The notes under the pieces are model-generated. The model searched no databases. It saw only the letters and a list, made by a program, of their open reading frames with translations, and had not been told where the DNA came from. DNA of 64,000 nt from positions 2,542,001-2,606,000 of the forward strand of contig NZ_RBXT01000001.1 in assembly GCF_003635045.1 (NCBI RefSeq), read 5' to 3'. This stretch comes from Terracoccus luteus. Lineage in GTDB: Bacteria; Actinomycetota; Actinomycetes; Actinomycetales; Dermatophilaceae. The position numbers were made by a program, and so were the translations under genes. Below are positions 57,845 to 64,000 of this stretch, piece by piece. Position 1 is the stretch's first letter, and each line of letters opens with the position of its first letter.

Positions 57845-59060
57845 GGCGGGCCACGCGCTCGGCGCACGCCGTCGCGTCGTCACCGACCCCGAAGAGCAGG
57901 GACGACCGGCGCCGTCGCAGGAAGTGGACGCCGACGAAGTGCAGCCCCGGTGCGACGACGCTCTCACCGTCGACGTGCACCGGGAAGCCGTGCTCGTCGA
58001 CGACGCCCGGGACCTGCACCCACTTCGCGTAGCGCGACCGGAAGCCGCACGCGACGACGACCGCGCCGAAACCGGTGAGGTCGAGGGAGTCCGGAGCGGC
58101 GGCCACGAGGACCGCCGTGTCCGAGGGCGGCTCGATGTCGGGGGCCGGAGCGCCCTCGACCGCGCAGACCCGGCGGACGAGGGAGGCGACGACGGCGTGC
58201 CCCTCGTCGGCCGTGGCCAGCGTCTCGCCGAGGTCCGTGGCGACGCGAGCGGTCAGCCCGTCGACGGCGAGCAGGTGACCCGCCAGCTCGACCCCGAGGG
58301 CGTGCAGCGTGCGGTAGTGCAGGTCGTGCCCGCCGCGTGACCCGGTCGCCTGCACGTTGGCCCGGTGCCGCGCCGCCGGCGGCACGTCGCCCGGCGTCTG
58401 CTCGTAGAAGCCCGCGGCGATGAGCCACTCGAAGAGGTCGCGCCCGCCGACGCGACGTGGGAACCACGGGGCCCGTCCGCAGGCCATGACGACCCGGCGG
58501 CCGGCGAGCACCAGCTCCTCGGCGATCTGGCAGGCGCTCTGCCCGCTGCCGACGACGAGCACGGCCCCCTCGGGCAGGGCCGCCGGGTTGCGGTAGCCGG
58601 CGACGTCGACCACCGCGACCGAAGGGGCGAGCCCGGCCAGGGCCGGCAGGCGCAGCGGCCGCTGGAAGGCCCCGGTCGCGACGACGACCTGGCGCGCCCG
58701 GACCGCACCGTCGTCGGTGTCGAGCCGGTAGCCACCCCGGGCTGGCGTCAGCCGCCGGACGGGTGTCCCGGTGCGCAGCTCGGCCGGGAGCCGGGCGGCG
58801 TAGTCGCGCAGGTGCTCGGTGACCGCCGTGCCGGACATGAAGCCGCCCGGGTCGTCGCCCGCGTAGGTGGCGCCGGGCAGGCGCACCGTGTGGTTGGGGC
58901 CGACGAGCGTGAAGCTGTCCCGCCGCTCGCTCCACGACCCACCCGGCTGCGCCGCCTCGAGCACGACGTGCTCGACCCCTCGGGCGCTCAGCTCGTGGCT
59001 CGTGGCCAGACCGGCCTGGCCGGCGCCCACGACGACGACATCGAGCTCGTCGACGCCCAC
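57837..59060 (-). CDS. FAD-dependent flavin monooxygenase-like oxidoreductase
   Basis: A 407-residue class B flavin monooxygenase-like protein. FAD motif VVVVGAGQAGLATSHELSARG (about 8-28) and NADP motif VLVVGSGQSACQIAEELVLAGR (about 165-186) are present, with ATGAFQRP between them. The FMO/BVMO fingerprint FxGxxxHxxxW is not evident. Substrate unknown; it may be a putative flavoprotein involved in K+ transport-type CzcO family. The start is GTG 59060 without an obvious ribosome site. Confidence 0.8.
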   Translation of the reverse strand: MGVDELDVVVVGAGQAGLATSHELSARGVEHVVLEAAQPGGSWSERRDSFTLVGPNHTVRLPGATYAGDDPGGFMSGTAVTEHLRDYAARLPAELRTGTPVRRLTPARGGYRLDTDDGAVRARQVVVATGAFQRPLRLPALAGLAPSVAVVDVAGYRNPAALPEGAVLVVGSGQSACQIAEELVLAGRRVVMACGRAPWFPRRVGGRDLFEWLIAAGFYEQTPGDVPPAARHRANVQATGSRGGHDLHYRTLHALGVELAGHLLAVDGLTARVATDLGETLATADEGHAVVASLVRRVCAVEGAPAPDIEPPSDTAVLVAAAPDSLDLTGFGAVVVACGFRSRYAKWVQVPGVVDEHGFPVHVDGESVVAPGLHFVGVHFLRRRRSSLLFGVGDDATACAERVARPT

Positions 59061-59082
59061 CGCGGTGACCCGCCCGGCCCCG

Positions 59083-59361
59083 TCAGCGCTCTCGGCGGTC
59101 GGACTCGATCTCGGCGTCCTCGGCCAGCTCGTCCTCGCCCCGCATCAGCTGCTGCTTCTGCTGCAGCCGGCTCTCGTGCCGCTGCACGAGCTTGGCCGTC
59201 ATCTCGTCGCGCATGTCGCGCAGCAGCACGTACGACGCCGCGGCCGAGGCGATCGCCGCCGCGCCGACGAGGATGACGGGGTTGTTGCGCAGGCCGATGA
59301 GCCAGAAGAGCATGGTGAAGCCGAAGAAGATGAGCAGGCGCATCAGGGAGTAGCGGACCAC
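59083..59361 (-). CDS. DUF4229 membrane protein
   Basis: A 92-residue protein with two helices (about 6-24 and 28-47) and a charged coiled-coil-like tail ending DAEIESDRRER. It matches DUF4229, an actinobacterial family of unknown function commonly downstream of ccsB. I chose the GTG at 59361 (MVRYSLMRLLIFF), which overlaps nothing conserved in ccsB and fits the family N-terminus; ATG 59343 is an alternative. Confidence 0.8.
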   Translation of the reverse strand: MVRYSLMRLLIFFGFTMLFWLIGLRNNPVILVGAAAIASAAASYVLLRDMRDEMTAKLVQRHESRLQQKQQLMRGEDELAEDAEIESDRRER

Positions 59362-59368
59362 CGCGGCG

Positions 59369-60403
59369 TCACATCCCCGAGTAGTTGTGCATGCCCACGA
59401 ACGTCGAGACGAGGTTGACGAGCGTGAAGTTGATGATGACGCACACGAAGCCGGCGAGGGCGATGTAGGTCGACTTGCGCAGGTCGACACCCGCCGTGGC
59501 CCGGCTGTGCATGTACGCGGCGTAGACGGTCCAGATGACGAAGGTCCAGACCTCCTTGGGGTCCCACTGCCAGTAGGCGCCCCACGCCTGCTTCGCCCAG
59601 ATGGCGCCGGCGATGAGCGTGAAGGTCCAGAGGATGAAGCCGACCATGTTGAGGCTGTAGGCCGTCCGCTCGAGGGCAGCCGACGACGGCAGCGACTCGA
59701 TGAAGTTCGGGCGGGCCGGCGGCTTCTGCTCGCGGCGACGGCGCACGAGGTAGAGCATCCCGACGGCGAAGGCGATGGTGAAGAAGGCGACGGCGAGGAA
59801 GGCGACCGACACGTGGATGCCGAGCCAGTACGACTTGAGCGCCGGCATGAGCTCGCCGGCCTCCGTGTAGAGCACGGCCAGCGACAGGCCCAGCACGAGC
59901 AGCACGGGCGTGACGATGAAGACGCCGAGCCACTCCCAGCGGTTGCGCTTCGCGAGCAGGCAGTACGCGGCGCCCACGGCGGCGGCCGCGGCCGTCGCGA
60001 ACTCGAACATGTTGCCCCACGGCGGACGCGAGACGGCGACCCCGCGCATGACGACCGACGCGACGAGCAGCGCCGTGGCGAGGTACGTGAGCATCAGGGC
60101 GATGCTGCCGCGCTGCCGGCTGCGCAGGCTCTCCGCGGGCGCCGGCCCACCGGCATCCGTCGACGCGGGGTGCGACGTCGTGCCCGCGCGCCCGACCCCG
60201 TCGGACGACCCGTCTCCGGCCCCGACGAGCACGCGCTCGCGCACGTCGGCCGACTGGCGGACCGTCTCAGCGGAGGCCCCGGCCCGGGCCGTCGTCACCT
60301 GCGGCACCCGCGCGGCCAGGTGCCAGGTGAACCCCAGCATGGCGAGGGTGTAGACGATCATCGACGAGTAGAGCGCGGCGTTGGCGGCGGCAGCGAGGTT
60401 CAC
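59369..60403 (-). CDS. ccsB: cytochrome c biogenesis protein CcsB (CcsA family)
   Basis: Heme-handling membrane component of system II cytochrome c maturation, 344 residues with about eight helices. The WWD heme-binding segment is WGAYWQWDPKEVWTFVIW near residue 270, and HSRATAG holds a heme-ligand His after it. The hydrophilic stretch around 30-80 is lineage-specific. Start overlaps resB stop (ATGA). Works with ResB to attach heme to apocytochromes such as the bc1-type c subunit. Confidence 0.94.
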   Translation of the reverse strand: MNLAAAANAALYSSMIVYTLAMLGFTWHLAARVPQVTTARAGASAETVRQSADVRERVLVGAGDGSSDGVGRAGTTSHPASTDAGGPAPAESLRSRQRGSIALMLTYLATALLVASVVMRGVAVSRPPWGNMFEFATAAAAAVGAAYCLLAKRNRWEWLGVFIVTPVLLVLGLSLAVLYTEAGELMPALKSYWLGIHVSVAFLAVAFFTIAFAVGMLYLVRRRREQKPPARPNFIESLPSSAALERTAYSLNMVGFILWTFTLIAGAIWAKQAWGAYWQWDPKEVWTFVIWTVYAAYMHSRATAGVDLRKSTYIALAGFVCVIINFTLVNLVSTFVGMHNYSGM

Positions 60404-62082
60404 GATGGGTCTTTCCGATCTGCAAGGGAGTCGCGCAGCGCCGCGACGATCGCGGCGAGCCCGGCGTCGGAGTCCTTCGACAGGCCTCCGATGCTCACCA
60501 CGGTAGCCGCTCGGGCGGGCAAGCCGTCGGGCCGGTGAGCGTCGTCACGCCCGCCGGGTCCGTCGGGTCCGCCGCTGCCGCCGGCCGCGGCCGTGGTGTC
60601 GAGGGGCCGCACGCGCACGAAGACCCGGCGGCGCTTGACGGTGAGCCCGAGGATGAGCCCGCCCGTCGCGAGGATGGCGCTGACGAGGCTGATCGGCGCA
60701 CCGGGGTCGGTGCGCACGGACAGCCCCGCGAAGCGCTTGACGCTGTCGAAGGTGATGGAGCCGCGGCCCCCCGGCAGCTCGTAGCTCTGGCCGGGGCGCA
60801 GGCGCACGAGGACGGGGCTGCCGTCCTCCTTCGTCACCTGCGTCATCTCCTTCGTGTCGAGCGTGTACACGCTCTGGGGCGCGCCGCCGGGGAAGAGGGT
60901 GCCCTCCCAGACCGACAGCGCGAGCTCGGGGTTGCCGAGTCCGGGGAAGATCGAGGCCGGGCCGTTGGCGAAGGTCGGCTCCGCCGTCGGCAGGAAGAAC
61001 CCGGTGATGCCGAGCTGCTTGGGCGCCTTGAGCGCGCTCACCTTGACGACGCCCACCGACCGGTAGTTGGCGTCCTGCGCGAGGAAGGGCGTCGCCTCGC
61101 GGTAGAGCACCTTGCCCGCGGCGTCCTTGACGGTGATGACCGGCGTGTAGCCGTTGCCGAGGAGGAAGACGTCGGCGCCGTCGACCGAGATCGGGTGGTT
61201 GACCGAGATGCTCCCCGCGGATGCCGGTGCGCCCGGTGAGGGGGCCAGCGACGTGTACGCCGTGAACTCCCGGGGCTGGCCGAAGCCGCGGCCCGGGGTG
61301 GCGTTGAACTCGACGTCGAGGCGGTCCAGACCGAGCACGAACGGGGGCAGGGTCTCCTGGTCGACCCAGGGGCCGGGCGAGAACGTGTTGTACGTGCCGG
61401 CCGACGAGGCGAACTTCTCGCCCTCCGGGAGGATGACGTCGCCCCGCCACCCGAGCAGGTGGCCGACGGCCATGCCGATGATGATGCCGGTGAGGGCGAG
61501 GTGGAAGACGAGGTTGCCCGTCTCGCGCAGGTAGCCGGACTCGCCGCTGAGCGTCGTCGCGTCGTGCGAGTGCAGCCGGAACCGCTTGCGCTTCAGCGTC
61601 GCCCGGGCGAGGGCCAGCGCCTCGTCGGGCGAGAGGTCGGTGACGACCTCGGCGTGCTCGTCGAGGCGCTGCAGGCGCGCGGGCGCCTTCGGCGGTCGGG
61701 AGCGCAGGGCCTGCAGGTGCACCTTCGTGCGCGGCACGATGCAGCCGATGAGCGAGACGAAGAGCAGCAGGTAGATGGCCGAGAACCACGGCGAGCTGTA
61801 GACGTCGAAGAACCCGAAGCGGTCGAGCCACGGCGAGGTCGTCGGGTTCTGGGCGATGTAGTCGGCCACCCGGCCCGCGTCGATGTTGCGCTGGGGGAAG
61901 ATCGAGCCCGGCACCGCCGCGACGGAGAGCAGCAGCAGCAGGAACAGCGCGGTGCGCATGCTCGTCAGCTGGCGCCACACGAAGCGGGCGAGGCCGAGCG
62001 GGCCCAGCTCGGGCAGGGCGGGCTCGGGGCGACGACCGGGGTTGTCGGGCGAGCGGCGGCGGGTCGGGGTCTCGGTGGTCAT
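60400..62082 (-). CDS. resB: cytochrome c biogenesis protein ResB
   Basis: System II partner of CcsB, 560 residues. Three N-terminal helices (first LTSMRTALFLLLLLSVAAVPGSIFPQRN, about 40-67) are followed by a large extracytoplasmic domain and a final helix near 485-505. Signatures are LLLFVSLIGCIVPRTK and GYLRETGNLVFHLALTGIIIGMA. The ATG at 62082 is one base after the ccdA stop. The Gly-rich C-terminal tail is encoded by GGTCC-type repeats. Confidence 0.94.
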   Translation of the reverse strand: MTTETPTRRRSPDNPGRRPEPALPELGPLGLARFVWRQLTSMRTALFLLLLLSVAAVPGSIFPQRNIDAGRVADYIAQNPTTSPWLDRFGFFDVYSSPWFSAIYLLLFVSLIGCIVPRTKVHLQALRSRPPKAPARLQRLDEHAEVVTDLSPDEALALARATLKRKRFRLHSHDATTLSGESGYLRETGNLVFHLALTGIIIGMAVGHLLGWRGDVILPEGEKFASSAGTYNTFSPGPWVDQETLPPFVLGLDRLDVEFNATPGRGFGQPREFTAYTSLAPSPGAPASAGSISVNHPISVDGADVFLLGNGYTPVITVKDAAGKVLYREATPFLAQDANYRSVGVVKVSALKAPKQLGITGFFLPTAEPTFANGPASIFPGLGNPELALSVWEGTLFPGGAPQSVYTLDTKEMTQVTKEDGSPVLVRLRPGQSYELPGGRGSITFDSVKRFAGLSVRTDPGAPISLVSAILATGGLILGLTVKRRRVFVRVRPLDTTAAAGGSGGPDGPGGRDDAHRPDGLPARAATVVSIGGLSKDSDAGLAAIVAALRDSLADRKDPS

Positions 62083-62083
62083 G

Positions 62084-62836
62084 TCAGAGCGCCGTCGTGA
62101 AGGAGTCGACGAGACGGGTCTGCAGCCATACGACCACCGTCTCCCACAGACCTGTGACGAGCAGGATGCCGACGAGGAGCAGCATCGTGCCCCCGGCCAG
62201 CTGGATGCCGCGGCGGTGGCGGCGCAGCCAGTCGCCCGCGCGCCCGGCCCGCTCGTACAACGCGGCCATGAGCACGAAGGGCACTCCAAGGCCGAGGCAG
62301 TAGAGCCCGGCGAGCACGACGCCGCGGGTGATGGTGCCCGACTCGGCGCTCAGCGGCGTGGCCATCGCCATGATGGCGCCGAGGGTCGGCCCTTGGCACG
62401 GGCCCCAGCTGAGGCCGAAGACGACGCCGAGCAGCGGCGCCCCCGCGAGGCCGGCGCGCGGTCGCCAGCCGACCTTCGCGGTGAGGCCGGAGCCGAGGCC
62501 GCCGACGCCGAGGAAGATCAGCGCGGTGACGATGACGACAACGCCGCCGAGGCGCATGAGCAGGCTGCGGTGCTCGGCGAGGGCGAGCCCGAGCGAGCTG
62601 AAGGTCACCCCGACGAGGAGGTAGACGGCGGTGAAGCCCAGCACGAAGAGCAGCGCGCCGAGCACGAGCCGGCCGCGCGACCGCTGCCCGAGCGAGACGT
62701 CGGACAGGCCGGTGACGTAGCCGAGGAAGCCCGGCACGAGGGGCAGCACGCACGGCGAGGCGAACGAGACGAGACCGGCGGCGACGGCCACGACGGCCGC
62801 CACGAGCAGCGACCCGTTGACGAGCTCGGCGCCCAC
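62084..62836 (-). CDS. ccdA: cytochrome c biogenesis protein CcdA
   Basis: A six-helix thiol-electron carrier of 250 residues that moves reducing power across the membrane to TlpA/ResA. The redox cysteines are in FASPCVLPLVPGFLGYVTG and SWGPCQGPTLGAIMA. GTG start, 6 bp after the TlpA-like stop. Confidence 0.95.
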   Translation of the reverse strand: MGAELVNGSLLVAAVVAVAAGLVSFASPCVLPLVPGFLGYVTGLSDVSLGQRSRGRLVLGALLFVLGFTAVYLLVGVTFSSLGLALAEHRSLLMRLGGVVVIVTALIFLGVGGLGSGLTAKVGWRPRAGLAGAPLLGVVFGLSWGPCQGPTLGAIMAMATPLSAESGTITRGVVLAGLYCLGLGVPFVLMAALYERAGRAGDWLRRHRRGIQLAGGTMLLLVGILLVTGLWETVVVWLQTRLVDSFTTAL

Positions 62837-62842
62837 GACGGG

Positions 62843-63457
62843 TCAGGCCCCCTGCGACAGCACGTCGTCGACGAGCCCGACGAGCGTCGAGGTCGTGACC
62901 GGTCCGGAGACGCGGGCCGCGATGCGGGCCTGCGGGTCGAGCACGAGCGTGGTGGGGGTGGCCGCGGCCTTGCCCTGCAGGGAGAGGATCGGCACTCCCC
63001 CGTCGTAGGCGAGGGAGGGGTAGGTGACCCCGTTGGCCTCCTGGTAGGCGAGGCCGGTGGCGGCCCCCTCCAGCTTGTCGAGGCCGAGGAACGCGACCTT
63101 CTTGCGCTCCTTCTGCAGCCGCACCCAGGCGGCCTGGAGGTCGTCGGTCTCGTCGATGCACGGCGGGCACCACGAGCCCCACACGTTGACGACGAGCACC
63201 GCGCCCGCGACGTCGTCCATGCTCCACGGCTTGCCCTCGAGGGTGGTTCCGGTCAGTGACACCGGCTCGCCACGGCTCTCCGGAGCGAGCTGCTCGATCG
63301 AGCCGTCGCCCGCCACGTAGTTCTTGTCGTCGCCCGCCTTGGCCTGCTCGGCGACGGAGTTCGGGTCGCTGCTGCACGCCGCGAGCAGCCCGGCGCCGGC
63401 GGCGGCCAGGGTGGCCCCGCCCCAGCGCAGGACGGTGCGGCGGTCGGGCTGCGACAT
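62843..63457 (-). CDS. TlpA/ResA-type thiol-disulfide oxidoreductase lipoprotein
   Basis: Keeps apocytochrome CXXCH thiols reduced outside the membrane. The 204 residues begin with a twin-arginine-like RRTVLRWGG and a lipobox LLAACSS, then a thioredoxin fold with the active site GSWCPPCIDE (about 97-106) and cis-Pro in AATPTTLVLD. Coupled to the phosphatase gene by a one-base stop/start overlap at 63457. Fits the order seen around M. tuberculosis Rv0526. Confidence 0.93.
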   Translation of the reverse strand: MSQPDRRTVLRWGGATLAAAGAGLLAACSSDPNSVAEQAKAGDDKNYVAGDGSIEQLAPESRGEPVSLTGTTLEGKPWSMDDVAGAVLVVNVWGSWCPPCIDETDDLQAAWVRLQKERKKVAFLGLDKLEGAATGLAYQEANGVTYPSLAYDGGVPILSLQGKAAATPTTLVLDPQARIAARVSGPVTTSTLVGLVDDVLSQGA

Positions 63458-64000
63458 CAGGCGCCCACGCTCTTGCTCGCCCGGGCGAGCAGGGCCGCGG
63501 CCGGCTCGGAGTACGACACCGACTGCAGCTCGTCTCCGTCGTAGGTCAGGCTCGTCAGCGACGCGAGCGTGCACTCACGCTTGCGCGGGTCGTGCCAGAG
63601 GCGGCGGTTCTCGAGGCGGTTGCGGGCGGTCCACACCGGCAGCTGGTGCGAGACGATGACCGCCTCGTGGCCGGCGGCGGCCCGGCGGGCGTCGTCGACC
63701 GCCGCGAGCATGCGGGCCGCGATCTGGGTGTAGGGCTCACCCCACGACGGGCGCACGGGGTTGAGCAGGTGCCGCCAGTTGGCCGGTCGCAGGATGTCGC
63801 CCTTGGCGACCGTGCGGCCCTCGAAGACGTTCTCCGACTCGATGACCCGGGCGTCGGTGACGATCTCGACGTCGTGCGAGTCGGCGATGGGAGCCGCCGT
63901 CTGCTGCGCCCGCTCGAGGGGCGACGCGACGACGTGCACGATGTCGTTCGGGGCCAGGTGCCGCGCGACCGTCTCGGCCATCTCGCGGCCGAGGTCGGAC
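63457..64000 (-). CDS. histidine phosphatase family protein (3' part)
   Basis: The frame is open through the right edge and reads SDLGREMAETVARHL before the conserved VASPLERAQQTAAPIA, so the gene begins outside the window and the RHGE active-site motif is missing here. The second catalytic His is expected in VIVSHQLPVW. The Met at 63981 is internal. M. tuberculosis has a phosphoglycerate-mutase-like gene (Rv0525) at the same place before the Ccs genes. Substrate unknown. Confidence 0.88.
   Translation of the reverse strand, partial: SDLGREMAETVARHLAPNDIVHVVASPLERAQQTAAPIADSHDVEIVTDARVIESENVFEGRTVAKGDILRPANWRHLLNPVRPSWGEPYTQIAARMLAAVDDARRAAAGHEAVIVSHQLPVWTARNRLENRRLWHDPRKRECTLASLTSLTYDGDELQSVSYSEPAAALLARASKSVGA

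Noticed and set aside
63457-63981. Complete histidine phosphatase starting at ATG 63981
   Set aside because: The frame upstream is open to the edge and reads like the family, and the RHGE motif would be missing, so the gene is cut by the window.

Overview
The window is about 73% G+C, uses GTG and TTG starts freely, and has the gene order of a high-GC Gram-positive actinobacterium. Menaquinone (not ubiquinone) biosynthesis, system II cytochrome c maturation, complete nuoA-N, KorAB, DUF222/HNH and ANTAR proteins all fit. Gene order and protein style suggest Micrococcales, perhaps the Intrasporangiaceae, but that placement is inference. I see no tRNA, rRNA, CRISPR array or insertion sequence.

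Layout. 1-5.8 kb: the first codons of an unidentified gene, then korA-korB (2-oxoglutarate:ferredoxin oxidoreductase), a RarD-type transporter and fumC. 5.8-7.0 kb: a frameshifted BldC-like helix-turn-helix remnant and a GAF-ANTAR regulator. 7.1-12.4 kb: a minus-strand group with a sarcosine/N-methyltryptophan oxidase-like flavoprotein, a two-domain VOC protein and a carbohydrate ABC importer without its own ATPase. 12.6-15.0 kb: lactate permease divergent from a FadR-type GntR regulator. 15.0-22.6 kb: an oligopeptide ABC operon (oppA-dppB-dppC-oppD-oppF) ending in a gamma-glutamyltransferase, with a striking palindromic operator at its promoter. 22.8-41.9 kb: a minus-strand respiratory block, geranylgeranyl reductase-like flavoprotein (menJ type), nuoA-N and a polyprenyl diphosphate synthase, mostly joined by 1-4 bp stop/start overlaps. 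42.0-57.8 kb: menaquinone genes on both strands (menG, menF, menD, menC, menB, menE, menA), interspersed with a GH10 xylanase, a BKACE enzyme, a Nudix hydrolase, an SOS-box DUF222-HNH gene, a membrane-anchored alpha/beta hydrolase and an MFS transporter. 57.8-64 kb: a flavin monooxygenase-like protein, DUF4229, then ccsB-resB-ccdA-tlpA and the 3' part of a histidine phosphatase, in the order known around M. tuberculosis Rv0525-Rv0529.

Together the genes describe an electron-transport hub. KorAB and FumC serve the TCA cycle, NuoA-N feeds electrons into menaquinone, the men genes plus the prenyl synthase and MenJ-like reductase make and tailor that quinone, and the Ccs proteins mature the c-type cytochromes that use it.

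The most unusual signals are at DNA level. A 9-mer (CGGCATCCG or its complement) occurs at least 31 times against about two expected from composition, often forcing rare codons. TANNNT-like -10 boxes sit 6-7 nt before the starts of at least nine genes, mostly in the men region, suggesting leaderless transcripts. GTATAC-centred palindromes link lctP/gntR with the opp operon, and a dense palindrome cluster lies upstream of fumC.
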